Positions 1-11,879 of a stretch of DNA of 64,000 bases are shown in pieces (within the stretch, counting starts at the first letter, position 1; each line of letters opens with the position of its first letter). The DNA lies in contig QEYB01000475.1 in the NCBI GenBank assembly GCA_017562135.1, forward strand, positions 26,001 through 90,000, written 5' to 3'. The position numbers were made by a program, and so were the translations under genes. Under the pieces are notes generated by a model. That model ran no database searches. It saw only the letters and a list, made by a program, of their open reading frames with translations, and was not told the origin of the DNA. Origin of the DNA: Dipylidium caninum (Eukaryota; Platyhelminthes; Cestoda; Cyclophyllidea; Dipylidiidae).

Positions 1-335
1 TGTGCACCGATTTCTACACAACCACCTACAAAATGTCACTCCTCATGGCGATCGTGGACAAACCAAAGGCAACAGATCTGTGCGTTGAGTCTCATAGGTG
101 ATGGTCTCGGGCTTATCAATTCTCATTTATTCCTCATGGTTCGCAGAAATACCAGTGCTACATCAATTCTCGAGATGACACCGCTCGTGTCTGCTTAGTG
201 CATTAGAGGGATGCAAAAACATTTTAACAAGTGATGCAAGGGACGCAGGGAAGCGCCTGCCAACCCTCAAGCAGGGGAAATCAGTGGGTGGGTGAATTGC
301 AGTTAAGTGAACCCACAGTAAGCAAAATTCATTCC
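1..335 (+). repeat. Partial copy of palindrome-arm repeat (left edge)
   Basis: This stretch aligns by eye, with scattered substitutions and small indels, to about 19,955-20,310 in the same orientation and to about 33,230-33,570 in inverted orientation. Landmarks include the shared words CTACAAAATGTCACT near the start and GGGAAGCGCCTGCCAACCCT in the middle. It probably continues to the left of the window. No reading frame is conserved among the three copies, so it looks like non-coding repeat sequence. The next block of the same repeat in this copy starts near 520, skipping about 3.5 kb present in the palindrome arms. Confidence 0.75.
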
Positions 336-519
336 TCACTAGCGGCAAAGAAAAATCTTGAGAAAAGAATCAAATCCCATTACACGAGACATCACATTCC
401 CCGCCACAAAAGTGAAAGGTGCTGAAAATATCCAGCGGAAGGAGCCCCAAAATGTTGAAATCGATCAGTAGGGACAAATTTCAATTTAGTGACAAGTTCG
501 TATCCCCTACGACAGTTGA

Positions 520-1822
520 CTTAGTCGTGTACAGTATTCAGTCTGCACTCCCTTTCCCCTCCCAAGAGTTGTCTGTTTCAGGAAATACAGCATGTGATGT
601 AATGTTCATCACCTGACCATAATTGTAAGCATTTCGCCCTCCTCCTAGCGCACATGCCATTTTTATCCCTGTCCTGATATTCACAAATCAGAGGAGAGGG
701 GATAGTTAATGAGCATGGAGCAGGGAAATGGCAGCAAGGGCAAACATCCGGCGAAGTGTCTTTGGGGTGTGTGAAAGAGTAAAGTTGAAGAGAGCGTTGC
801 AAAGTGGTGCTGAGGGGCACTCTTATTAGCGGAGGGAGAGGGGAAGGAAGAGGAAGGGCAGAGGTGTGAGAAACTATGGTGGAATGAGGCGGCAGTATAT
901 TCACCAAGCAAATGAGTTATCGGTGGACAACAGATAAAAGCAGCATTTTGCCCCTTTCACAGGAGAAACATAGAAATGATGGGAAAAGTAGCAAATATTT
1001 TGCGATTGTTTTAATGGAGCTGGGGTGGGTGTGGGATTGTGCGTTTGAAGATGTCTGTGTGCGGCTGCAGCCGCGATATGCGTGTTCTCTGCAGTTAGTT
1101 AGTTGCCTACCCTTGTTGCTCAGTATTCATCAAGAATGCCATCAACGATAAATTCTCATCTCCTCTGCAGGTGGTACGTAACAATGCGTGGGGCTGTTGT
1201 GTTAGGTATTTAAAAGGGAAGAACAAGTTGTTTAGTGGGTGGCCTTGTACCTCTTGCAGTCTAAGCTCATTAATTAATCATTTGTCGCTTTCACTGCGGT
1301 CAACCGAAGACCAGTGGAGTCTTTTCCTGCTGGTTATGAACTCCTGCAGGCTTGTTTGCCCATTCTTCAAGAAAAATTATTGTACACCTCAGAAGAGGAA
1401 GCGGAATTGTTACTTAGTTCTCATATAATATATTTGCTGGATAGTGGTAAAGAATTGCGAAGTGATTGCAAGTAGCTAATAGTCGGATCTAACATCAGAA
1501 AATTTCCCTTTGCAAAAATGTCTTTGTTGAGCTTACACAATTTGCTCGGAAAAGCGCAGACGGCAGACACCTCGAGACGAAGAATAGGTGAGACTGAAGG
1601 TTGCTCGGAGTAGCGGCATTGCTGCATTAACATAGTCTGTCAGTCTACTGTGACGTACGACTAGGCCAAAAATATGGGTCTCGAGGTAGAGTGATTTGTC
1701 ATTTGCAATTTCATTCGAGCAATGCTGCCATGGATCGCAGTAAATGTGTGATAGGTATGCACGGTCGATGTAAAAGTGTTGTCTCTTAGGTAGAATATGT
1801 GCATATGCTGAATGTCACGATG
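520..1822 (+). repeat. Second block of the partial arm copy
   Basis: This block parallels about 23,790-25,135 (same orientation) and about 28,770-30,110 (inverted). Shared landmarks are GTAACAATGCGTGG near 1,180, GCAAGTAGCT near 1,465 and CTCTTAGGTAGAAT near 1,785. It is more diverged from the arms than the arms are from each other. Open frames on either strand here are interrupted in the other copies, so none is called as a gene. Confidence 0.75.
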
Positions 1823-2229
1823 AATGCCATTCCCCCAAAGGTCAAGCCAGCGATGGTATTGTTGTATATGAGGAACTTCTGGATATTTTGCCCGACGGTA
1901 TGGTAGTATAAAAGGCTACTAAAACGTTGTTTTGGTTTATCTTTATAGGTTTTAGAGAGAAGGAGATAAAGTCTATCCATGCAACACCAATTAATCAAGG
2001 TCGTGGCGGTATGAAAGTGCTGATGACGAAGTTATCTCCAAATAGCAATGGAGAGGACGATAAGGGGTCGCCAACACGAGGAGAGCGGTCAAAAGTAGCA
2101 CTGAAGGAAATTGAAGAAGCCCACAAGTTAGGGGGTAACTAGATTGAAATTAAAAGAATACGGTGAAGTCCGAAGCAAGTGTGTGTCAGACGATTGAGAG
2201 AATTGGTGATACGTCTATTACCGCTACTA
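1823..2229. other. No recognisable gene
   Basis: This gap lies between the repeat copy and the decayed CSN6-like gene. I see no long conserved frame, RNA or repeat here. Confidence 0.4.
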
Positions 2230-3281
2230 AAGCAGCGGGTACGCACAATAAGAGGCAGAGTAATCGGAAGAAGTGGAAGATATTCATTGCTAACATTATC
2301 AACAAACTGATCGATACACATGACTTCTAGTTACTTGGTGGCTCAAATATTTGTTGGCGTGTCAAATCGACCTTCGTTCGCCCGAGAAAGAACCCTATGT
2401 TTGTGATTTGTACTTATAGACAATGACTATTCCACATGAACTCGTCTCTTAATATAAACTCTCATAGCAAACTATTCTTCATGTTTTCATTTGACTTAAT
2501 CCCATAGTAATTTGAATCCCAAATTCGGAATTTAGTCAAACAGTCCAACAGTCAGTCAAAGCGATTGTCTTTGAAAAGCGACCCTGATGACGATGCTCAC
2601 CCCTATTCTCGTCATTTGTTTTCTTTTCACCAGTTAACGTTACTTATTGGCCATCAATAGACCTCTCTTCATCACAAAGTAGACGAGGTTAGCATGTTTA
2701 TCGACAGGTAATTCCTACAAGTGCAATGCTTACACTATGTTGAAATGCTGGTTAAAAAAGCTGCAGTGTTGTTGTAAAAGGGAAGGACTTGTCGTCTAGG
2801 ATATATCGCGCAGTGAACTGACAGGGAAGATTGTGGAAGGAGGCAAGGTGGAGACAGATGACCGGGGAACGTTAAAGTATTAGCTCATGGCAGTCCCGTT
2901 TTAAGCGAAGCCAAAGACAGGGTCATTCATGGCATATACCAATTGGTGAAGTTGGAAGAAAGTGCCGCTCAATCTGCACTTGGAACCGAGTCAAATTGAT
3001 TCGAGTTCGAAAGGCTCCACTCACCCAAAATCCCAATTTCTACTATCCGACTCCAAACTCGATATTGCGATTCCGTCCAAGAAACTGATACGTTTCTCGA
3101 TCATCCACAACTTTGGATTCTTCTACATATTTTGGCAGTCCCCAAAGCACAATTCCGCGAGTTTGACCAAAAATCAATCCCATTACCGACATTCCTGCCT
3201 TCGTATATCTTTTTATCCAACGCGAGCACAAATTCGACAATACAATTGCGTTTAAACTCCCACTAGGTAGCGCGATCAAAT
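2230..3281 (-). pseudogene. Decayed COP9 signalosome subunit 6-like gene (MPN family)
   Basis: The minus strand carries a broken set of frames that read like the MPN protein CSN6, a non-catalytic subunit of the COP9 signalosome that removes NEDD8 from cullins. Segment one (3,281-3,043) has a SRWIKR stretch followed by SVMGLIFGQTRG, matching the family's HWIR...QVIGALIGKQEG pattern, then a VVDDRETYQF stretch. Two stop codons follow at about 3,042-3,037. Segment two (about 3,036-2,923) has FWVSGA, which may stand for the family's LGWYTTGG. Segment three (2,714-2,643) reads ELPVDKHANLVYFVMKRG and ends at a possible GTAACG donor. Segment four (from about 2,331) begins VMCIDQFVDN, like the C-terminal NQFVNKFN of CSN6. 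Stops inside the conserved core and the lack of a start make it a pseudogene or very diverged. The name rests on patterns remembered from the family, not on a search. Confidence 0.4.
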
Positions 3282-5305
3282 GTTGCTATCGCTCATCTCA
3301 ACGTACAGAAAGTCACTGTGCAAAAGGAATGAAGAGCGGTGGGAACCGTTTCATCACATTCGTCTTTGGCAGCATGTGACTCATTTTCAGAGACTTGGGA
3401 GTCAAACGACGACGCAAGTCAGCTGGAGGTGAACAATTGGACTATTCTTGGCAAGTGGTTTCTATTACCAGTCTTTTGCTTTCCTTATCTCATGCTGTTG
3501 TCCAATTTCTATTCAGAAAAGAGTCACTCATCCAGGCGGGCGACCTTATCTCCAGTGCCGGGATCAGCTACCGTTGTCGGTGGTGTGAAGAAAGTAGACG
3601 AAAGCATAGTAATGTGTGTGCAGAGTCAGACACTTGCTCAGTTGTGAGTGAAGGCGATTGCGCGGACAGTAAGACCACTAAAGGTGCCTTCTGGTCGACG
3701 CAATCTGAGTCACCGGCTGCCACCGCCGCCGCCTCACGCGCTGTGGGTGAAGTAAATGAGTAAGACGAAGTAGTGAAGAAAGGTGTGTAACAGCAGTGGA
3801 GGTGGAGTGTGAAGCTGAAGTTGAAGTTGAAGTGTCGGCACAACAGGAAAATGGAAGGTGAGACCGAGTTAGGGTCAACTGTTCTTGACAGGGTTCGAGA
3901 GAGAGACTGGGAGGAGTGGAGGGCCGAAGCGCAAGAGGAGGTGGAAATAGCGGTAGAAACAGAACTGAAAACGGAATGGGAAATGAATGTGGTGGAAGTA
4001 GAAGGTGGAAATTGACATGGAAGCGAAGGCGGAGAAGAAGATGGGTGCGAGGACGGGGAGAGTGGGGAAGGAGGAAGACGAGTGGGGGGAGAGAGAGGAA
4101 GAGGCGGAAGGAGGAATAAGCACGAAAGAATCCTTATCAGAGGTAGAATGTAAAACAGAAACGGCAACTGAATTCACGTAATCAAGAGAAACAGAAGCAG
4201 ACGAAGGGGACGAATTGCGATTGGGGCATTGCTAATGTGAGATGGTTCTGAATAAGAGGACTCTAATTCCGCAGAAGAGCCTCGTCGCCAAAGTTGCAAT
4301 AGCCTGGACATGTTGGGCATGTATTCTTAGCGCCAGCATCGACAGCGGCAACGAAATCACTTTTCGGCCATTTATGATGCCATCCTCTTCCTCACCTCAG
4401 CCTCTAGTCCACACTAATCTTAATAAATTTGGGGCATCTTATGCCGTCTCCAAGCATCTGCATAGTGCTGCTTACTGACTCGCAAATATTATTGTGCCAC
4501 CAGATGGTGACTTTCTTCAGTGCCTATGGAAAGGAACGAGAAAGCTTTAATGTTGGCAGGCCGAGAACTAAAAGCCCCATTGGGGTTAGAAACGCTTGTC
4601 TTTGTGTTTCCTACCTCGTCGCTACAACCTGCCACCACTCACAACCCCTTCGGCGTTTCTGTGAGGAGATAAGTGTCTGAACCACGTGTAGGGCATGAGT
4701 TAATGGGGACAATGACAACGGACTGTGAATGTTGCACGACTGTCAACATAGTTACCGCCTTAATCAGGATGTGAGTTTATCCATACAGCGCACACAGCGG
4801 AATCGTGACCATTTGCAATCCGGAAGTCCGTCAGGTGCATGTCTCATGACGTTTCGCAACGGTGTATTCAACTTTATCCCGCACCCGCACCGCACCGTGG
4901 TGGAAAGTCCGGTGGTGGGCAGTCAAATAAACGCCTTTCCGCCTGCTACCAGTAGCCATGTCGTCCCAATCACATGCAGCCTTCCGCACTCCTTCGGTTT
5001 GAGGTGGAGAATGCGATGATATTTCCCAAATTACCTGGAGGAAATGAGCATTCACCTAGTTGTTGGAAGTGCCTCATACTCTGACAACTGCTCAGTGCCT
5101 ACCACCAACTTTTTCACCTCGACGTGGGGTAGGTGATGGACGGAGGACGAACTGACATGCGGGAGTCAAATGCCCCTCGAAGTCATGATGGACTGCGTGG
5201 CTAGGAATGCTTTTATCCCTCAGCACCATGAAATCGACTTCTTATTTGTGTACCACCAACGAGGTGTCCTTGAGGTCGAACAGCGGCACAGCCCCATACA
5301 TGTCA
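3282..5305. other. No gene recognised; contains a long polypurine tract
   Basis: The main visible feature is a strongly purine-rich stretch at about 3,787-4,120, mostly G and A on the plus strand. It creates low-complexity open frames on both strands (Glu/Arg/Lys-rich on plus, Pro/Ser-rich on minus). A 122-codon frame at 3,395-3,763 and several frames of 80-100 codons show no recognisable domain. I would not call any of them genes. Confidence 0.4.
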
Positions 5306-5309
5306 GAAG

Positions 5310-5470
5310 CAGATTCGCGTTGATGCTTCCAGGCAGACCTGCCCTACGCTCTCCTAGTGGGGCTCTAACCTTATTGTCAAGCGGCAACTCGGTGGGCCCA
5401 ACAAGCCGTCGAGTACAAATCACGGTGCTGTCATACACGGAGTGGGGCAATGATTTTGCTAAATTGCACT
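5310..5470. repeat. Dispersed repeat, copy 1 (pair with 46,810-46,985)
   Basis: This segment shares GGCAACTCGGTGGGCCCAAC, AAGCCGTCGAG and flanking words with about 46,810-46,985 in the same orientation. The two copies are about 41.5 kb apart and clearly diverged. Either strand can be read as protein (NSVGPTSRR on plus, RRLVGPTEL on minus), but frames break between the copies. The class of element is unknown. Confidence 0.55.
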
Positions 5471-5715
5471 TCTTCATGTAGATAGGAATTTGTGATGTGC
5501 CGAAATAATGGGGGAAGGTGAAAGGTCTACTCAACCTTGCAAAATATGAACGAAAATGAAGCCGGAGTCCATCAATAATGCACTGGTCCATCACCAAACT
5601 GTGAAGTAAACTGATTTCCATCGCGATTCGATGAAGATTGGATTATCTTCAGGGCGTTCTTGGAGAGCCTCTCGCTGCGCAAAGATAAGGTACGAAGCTA
5701 ACGGTCGCGCGGGTT

Positions 5716-5830
5716 GGTCGGAGAATGAGTAAAGTTATAGATGGGGGCAGTCTACTAAACTTTTGCGGATATTATCAATTAATTACCGAATTCTGTTTGC
5801 AATTTGCGTCTTTAAGGTGTAAACGGCAAA
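5716..5830 (+). mobile_element. Ty3/Gypsy-like reverse transcriptase fragment
   Basis: A short open stretch reads SLLNFCGYYQLITEF followed by CLQFASL. This matches the well-known FLGFCGYYRRFI..F..IA.PL segment of the thumb/connection region of Ty3/Gypsy polymerases. It ends at a stop near 5,838, and nothing convincing of reverse transcriptase, integrase or long terminal repeats surrounds it. It is a fossil fragment at best. A match this short could be chance. Confidence 0.4.
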
Positions 5831-5839
5831 GTTGTTAAA

Positions 5840-8299
5840 GCAAACAGACAGCGGTCAGAATTTGCCAGCCAGGAGGCGTGATTCAGCTGCAAGGAAGTGT
5901 GTCAATCTCACGCTTTACCTCATGGAGTAGATGAAGAAAGCGAAGTGATGCTTCTTGCCTTCTCCTTAGTTGAATCTTCTTAGCATTCCCATTCTCACGC
6001 TTCCGAAAACTCATTTTACGTATGTTTCGCGTTCATCTCACTCTTTGTGACTACCTTACCCCCGAGACGACCCTTCCGATTGCTTCACTCAACTACGTTA
6101 ATGCCACTCTCAATTTGTCAAATTAAGTCTGGCTATAGTGTCTTAATAATGCTGAGACGTGTCAAGTGACGTGAGAGGACGCCTTCAGCGCTGGGTGACA
6201 CCTAACACTCGAGCACAACATCGGGCATTGCGACTTCGTAAAAACGCAGACTATGTGAGGCACTCAACTCCCCTCTCGGCTTCTTCAAGCAGTCAAGACG
6301 CCTTCTAACACCAAATTGTGAACGAATCACTTTCCAAATTTCACATCCTGCTAATGGTTTTTTAGCTGAAGTAATTCTGTTTTTCTTGGCTACAAGTCAC
6401 AGAAATTCACTTTACTTTCACTCCACCAAAAATTTTACCTCCACCTTCTCAACAACCTGTACCTGTGAAGGCCCAAACTATGCAGACTTAAGGCGATTAA
6501 CAATCGAGACTTAGACGCTTTAAACGGCTAATAGTCGTTAGCGTAGTTGAAAGAGCAGTCGCACTCGTCCTACTTATTTCCCTTAACTTTCTCCTGTTAT
6601 TAACTTAGTGTTATTTCATTTTTCGTCGAAACCAGATGGGATCCAAACGCCACCTATGCCTACATTAAATGTACAAGTTCACATTGGATCTTAGCGCGAC
6701 GCCAGTTTCGAGGTACGTCAGTGAGTCGGTGTAACGTTAGGGGATGTAAGCTCATCGAAGTGGCGGGTTAGAAACACATGACGACTACTTACTTTCGGGC
6801 GAGGTGAATATTTTTGCAATTCCATTGGGAGGGGTGGTATTGGAGTCCCTGAAAATAAGCGACAGAGAAGCCAAAAGACTATCACTCGCGCTCATCTGGC
6901 GAAAAAGTGGCGTTTGCGCCTCTGTTCCAACCACTGGAGTAGAAAGCACGATGCGACTATGCCCAAGGGGCATTCCTTAAGCCCGATTCGACCGCGAACG
7001 GCGCCCGGCCAGAATGGAAAACCTGCTCACAGACTACCACGAGGCGCCGAGTCACATAGGTGCGTCAAGTAGACGCCAGGAGAATGGAGAGTAGAGAAAA
7101 GACCTTACGTGGTAAGCTAATTTGTTAGAATTTGCCTAGAATATAGTAAGAGCTATTAGAATGGCATGTAAGGTAAGGAGGAAAAGTATGTCGTTACCGT
7201 GTATGTCAACCTGATAAATCTTCCTACACCTATCTGAATTCTTACAACTTGTGGCCATCTATGTTACCCTTCGTAGCCACACCGCCCTACCCACATCATC
7301 AATGATATTCAAAAAGGAGCAAACAAGAGATTTTAGTCCAAATTTAATCGCAAAATGGTTTGGCAAATCGATGACCGTCGAAGAACCGAATATTCTCGCG
7401 CCATTCATGCAAGCCACTTGGGTACCTCGGATGTGCTACGGGTTCTCACCCGCAAATGCATGAGTCAAACGTACTTCGTAACCACTAGAAATGCGGTCCT
7501 TGCGAGTATTTCTACTGAAAGCCATCCTTACGTTACAGTTGTCACACTGGGCATGGGAGTCGTCGTAGAAGGGAGAGTATCGCAATTTTTCGAAATTTAG
7601 CCATTGTTGACACAATGGCGCTGAAACCAAATGAAATCAGTGTTAATGAAAAGGATATTTCGAAGATGTCTGATATTCCGTGACTTACAAAAGAGGGGTA
7701 ACGGACAGAAATTACAGAAAGCCTAACGCTGACTTTTGAACGACCATGACCTCTTTAACATGATCGAAGAGTAAGCTTCGATTTCCACACCGTCTGATTA
7801 CATGCCTTTCAAAACTGCATGCACAGTTGACGAGATCATGGACGTGATCATCTCCGCTTTAGTTTAACACCTCCTAACACGACTGCGCATTTCTTGTCCA
7901 AGAGTCGAGGAGTCATTGTTTACAAAATATTTAACTATCTTCAGCGGTCCCAATTTCTCTCCCTGTCCGCTAAGTAATTATCAAGACGTCATCGAATGAG
8001 GAGCAGTTAGAAGTGGTTCGATGAGTCTCTAGGTTCTCTCCCCCACTAGAAAAAAATATGTTCTCTTGGCCCAACACAACAAAACAGACAGGATGAAGTG
8101 AAGATGTGTGATTTCTGCGAAGCGAATGTATCACGAGTGCGTGTTCAACAACACTACAAATTACGCCAACGTACATTCGTACATTACTGGTTTAACTTAC
8201 ATTGAGGTGAAAAAAACGAGTTATTCGTGGTTGCCATGAGAGGGGGGGAGAGGGGGAATCCCAACGGGATCTCGCGGAACTGCGTGGGACATTGAAAGA
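5840..8299. other. No gene recognised
   Basis: Only short frames (60-80 codons), with no domain, RNA or clear repeat. The right end leads into a diverged copy of the arm repeat. Confidence 0.4.
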
Positions 8300-8935
8300 G
8301 AAGATGTGACGGAAGCAGTGAAGAAAGATTTCAGCTACAGGTGTGACAGGCGCCGCAGAATCTCGCATTACATTGAGAGGAAGCAGTGCCGAAGTCAGCC
8401 AAATTTCATTTTGGCTAAGCATCATGGGTGCGACCAAAACACAGACATTCTTCTTCGTCGAGCGCGAGGGATGCCGCTTACACAGGACACGCATAACAAT
8501 CGCCGATTTAATAGGCCACTGTGAGACAAGTATGTGGACGCTAATTTGCCCATTCTCTTCTTTCGTCTGATTTCTGAAACGGGCGTTCAGCCGGCATGTC
8601 TCTCATCGTAATGGCTTTCTGTTACTTCAAGGAAGAGGTTAAGGTCTGTCAGATGAAGTCTTTGAAACTCGTTCGTTCGATTGATTACTCGTTGGAGCGG
8701 TGGAAGATATGGTCAGTGGCGAGAGGTGGTGCAAAACGTTAGTCGACGGGAAATTATCGAGGAACGCATGTTCCACATTGCAAGGTCTGCCCTCTCGAGC
8801 CGTTATTCCAACGGATTTCTATAGCACCGGTTTGAGTACAGTTCACTGCAACTCGTCTTGCAAAGGACTGAAATTCATCGGCTGCTGACTCCTCCTCGAA
8901 CACCCGACCGACGTTCACGCGGTGACTTGTTACTC
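8300..8935 (+). repeat. Diverged partial copy of arm repeat
   Basis: Parallel to about 31,950-32,725 in the same orientation and to about 20,880-21,870 inverted. Shared landmarks are GATTTAATAGGCCA/CATTTAACAGGCCA, GTGGCGAGAGGTGGTG, ACATTGCAAGGTC and GTACAGTTCACTGCAACTCGTC. It shows that pieces of the arm sequence were scattered independently of the palindrome itself. Confidence 0.7.
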
Positions 8936-8965
8936 CATCGAAGTTTGGAAGTAGCTTTCTATGCG

Positions 8966-8993
8966 TCCTCTGCATACTCTGCATACTCTGCAT
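8966..8993. repeat. Short 9-bp tandem repeat
   Basis: The unit CTCTGCATA is repeated about three times in a row. It gives the repeated MQS residues in the reverse frame. It is too short to be more than a microsatellite. Confidence 0.8.
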
Positions 8994-9015
8994 CCCATCC
9001 ACCTCTTTGACTTAC

Positions 9016-9336
9016 CTCCACTCCGACATGGTTCTGAGTTGTTGCATCTGTGATCAAATAGTCATTCTTCCAGAATGCCTTAAAGAACACGTCGTCAGGA
9101 GCTTGGAAATTAATGAAAAAAATTCCGGGCAGAAACCCTTGAAAAAACACCACTCTCGTCGATGCTCGAACGCGGCGCCAGTGGAGAATGCCGTCTAGCC
9201 AATGCGCTGCAGTCGACATGTTCCACAGTGGCAGATGCAATGGATCGAGAGAGGCGGAGAAGATAGAGGGAGCAGCCCCCTTCATGCATGTACGGAGTGT
9301 GGCAAATTGTCGCCTTAATTTCACTTGCCACGGCAT
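9016..9336 (-). CDS. Unidentified open frame, possible exon
   Basis: The minus strand is open from an ATG at 9,336 for about 107 codons to 9,016, where the frame meets a good splice-donor sequence (G|GTAAGT). The reading near the donor contains FFINFQAPDDVFFKAFWKND, which has a protein-like composition, but I recognise no family. There is no clear signal peptide or domain and no obvious downstream exon: the following 100 bases hold a 9-bp microsatellite and then the repeat copy at 8,300-8,935. It could equally be a chance frame ending at a chance donor. Confidence 0.2.
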
Positions 9337-11033
9337 TCATGCAGTCTATTCACACGGACGACGAAGCCTCTTCCAACCACGACCGGTCGAATTCTCGACT
9401 GCTGAGAAGGTAACACTTCGACGGCTCTTCCCTCTTCTCATAGGCGCAATCTCCTGCAAGATGCAATCATACACCCCATCCACTGCGTTATGAAGTCGAG
9501 GAAGACCGCAAAATGTGTACCTGATGTATTCAGGTGAAGGCGCACATGAGAGAGGAGGAGATCTTATTTTTAAAAGTGAACCTGACATGCTCGTCGTCAC
9601 TCAGTGATCATTTGCTCGCATTGCCTTACTGCGGCTCTGTCCTAGGCACTAGGGCAGAATAGGCGTCTGACTAACTACTTCTTAGTGATGTGAAGAATTC
9701 CAGCGTTTTAATGCGATTGTTAGCAAGAACACATTATGTGAATACAGAACCCCACTACTGTAATTTTTAGTAATGTTATCAAAAGCCAAAGAAAGTGATA
9801 AGGCTTGACGACTTGCCGCGAGAGGTAGGATATTCACATAAAGACCCAATGCCCATGTGGTTGTAGAACGGTTCACTTACCGCAAAACAAAAGAAAGAAA
9901 TTCCAATTGTCAACTGCGAGATTGTTCACAGTGGCTCATGCGCAATCGAAAGTGGGTAAAAGCGGAGTCCCCTCATAGTAAATTACTTGGAATAGAGGCT
10001 AGACAAGGTTTCAGAACTCCTACCTAAAATGTCCACCCTGTATTTTACAGATGATGTCGACGCATGCGCTTCCATGTCAGTGGCATCAATGTAAATGCAG
10101 GACTTATTGTCAACGAGCACCTCAACACGCTTGAAAATAAAATTGAACATTGTTTGGTGCTTCACTCACACCTTCCCCAACTCCGTCGATCGATTTTGGG
10201 ATGATATTTGAACGTAACAATATCATAACCCACTTCCCTCATGCACGATGACAATTCACACTCGCTAACCTACCGATGTGCGTGTACGATACTTCTAACG
10301 AGAGCTGAGATGGCATTATAAGGATTACAGATGCACATAGTGTGTTTAACCCTGTTAGTATTACTTGAAAAGTGAATGTAAGCCCACGCCTCTGAGAGTA
10401 ATGCCAGTTTGAGCACTGTGCGGATGGAGAGCAGATAAGAGGCAGAAAGATGACACAATCTGTTGAACGGCAGCACCTGCTTCAACCTATTGTCCGTATC
10501 TCCTTCTATCTGCTTTCCTCGCTCTCACTTTCCCTTCTGCCTCTCCTTCTTCCCAGCTGTCCTTCCCGAGGTAATGTGAGTAGTCAACTACATCTACAAC
10601 TACAAGATAAAACGAGTCCTCATCCTCCAAAAAATGCACACTTATCACGTTCTAAGTGTATCACCTCTGGAAATGGTTAAAACAATTTTGAAAAAACACT
10701 TCTTTTCAAAACCAAACGCGAACAACTTTTTGAAGATGGGATCGAGCAACCGCAAGTGAAGTAGTTTGCAATTTAATATTGTCACACGCTTCGGGCAGCA
10801 GATTTCGGTAATAAATTAGCGGGAATGACCTTGATGATTCCAGTGGCGATAAAATAACTTTGTGATTTCTGAATTATATATTTCAATGGGCGATTTTACG
10901 ACAGCTAAGTGGGGAAACCTTTAACTTGCCTAAACGAAGCAGAGTATCGAATCTTATTTGTGGATCCGACATTAAGAAGGCATCGAGGACATTTGTGTGG
11001 GAGCAACAGTTTGTTCGGAGGCATCGATTAACC
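9337..11033. other. No gene recognised
   Basis: An 84-codon frame (9,346-9,600, minus) is the longest not already discussed. No RNA, domain or repeat is recognised. The last 150 bases are presumably the 3' flank of the cysteine-rich gene. Confidence 0.4.
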
Positions 11034-11879
11034 TCAAAACGGCATCCAAGGGCCCTGCTCCGCCTGCATCCAAGCACTTTGCGGTACTCCGCCACCATAT
11101 TGCGGCGAAGGCCACTGTCGATTGAACCGCTGCATATCTTTCCACAATTGCAGTCGCATCTTCATCCGATTCATCTTGCGAATTCGATTGATTAAAGCCT
11201 TCAATTCCTGGCTCCCAGGCTTCACCTTAGCCCATTCCTCCATGTTGCTCCTCAATGCATTAATCAAATTTATGACCGACCGATGGTCCGTGTTAACTAG
11301 AGTCCACGCATCATTGTCCGTGAAAGACTCTTCGAGATCATCCACGTGTTGTCCAAGTCCGACGCCGATTTTCCGGAACTTTCTCGGTTGCATTCCATAA
11401 CTCTCAGAGATATGACAACGATTGCCAGAGCATATTACAGAACAACGACCTTCAGAACAACCATATCCTCTGTAAGATGCACTTGAACATTCTGAGAAGG
11501 TGCATCTTCTAAAGTCGTAATAGCCACGGCAAATGGAGCCCTTGCATCCCTTCCAATATCCACAATTTGCGCCATTACAAGGGTGGTGGTAAAGTCCTTC
11601 AGAGGCCCAAGGCGAAACCAAGTCATCATGATTCACAATTGGTAGAAGGGATCCACTACCAGCAAAGCCTGTGCATTTACCATCTTCGCAAACATAAGTG
11701 CAAAAGTTATCATAACATCCGTAGCCCTTGCGCGTGTTAGAGGAGCAAGAGTGTTGATAACAGATCATGCCAACATTATGTTGTGATGTCCAAAATGTCG
11801 GGTCATATTCTATAAAATCCTGCCCGACACACAATGACAAGCCAATGACGAAAACAACACACACCCACCGGTTGCTCAT
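11034..11879 (-). CDS. Secreted 16-cysteine protein, copy 1
   Basis: This is an intact single-exon frame of 281 residues. The N-terminus has a hydrophobic core (residues 6-18) typical of a signal peptide, with likely cleavage near residue 20. The mature part has 16 cysteines in three blocks. Block 1 (40-69) is spaced C-x4-C-x9-C-x4-C-x3-C-x4-C, block 2 (101-117) is C-x4-C-x5-C-x4-C, and block 3 (126-155) repeats the block 1 spacing. Residues 156-281 lack cysteine, are Arg/Lys/Met-rich in the middle and end in a Trp/Pro/Gln-rich tail. The cysteine spacing is identical to the divergent neighbour at 14,326-15,183, although most other residues differ, so selection has held the fold. A disulfide-rich secreted protein is a safe inference. 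The function is unknown and I recognise no named family. The ATG at 11,879 is preceded by a TATA box 32 bp upstream. Confidence 0.8.
   Translation of the reverse strand: MSNRWVCVVFVIGLSLCVGQDFIEYDPTFWTSQHNVGMICYQHSCSSNTRKGYGCYDNFCTYVCEDGKCTGFAGSGSLLPIVNHDDLVSPWASEGLYHHPCNGANCGYWKGCKGSICRGYYDFRRCTFSECSSASYRGYGCSEGRCSVICSGNRCHISESYGMQPRKFRKIGVGLGQHVDDLEESFTDNDAWTLVNTDHRSVINLINALRSNMEEWAKVKPGSQELKALINRIRKMNRMKMRLQLWKDMQRFNRQWPSPQYGGGVPQSAWMQAEQGPWMPF

Noticed and set aside
3568..4167. 199-codon minus frame rich in Ser and Pro
   Set aside because: It is the antisense of the polypurine tract, with low complexity and overlapping open frames on both strands.
9188..9493. 101-codon plus frame antisense to the possible exon at 9,016-9,336
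   Set aside because: No start context or domain. It is the complement of a frame with a better splice-site context, itself only weakly supported.
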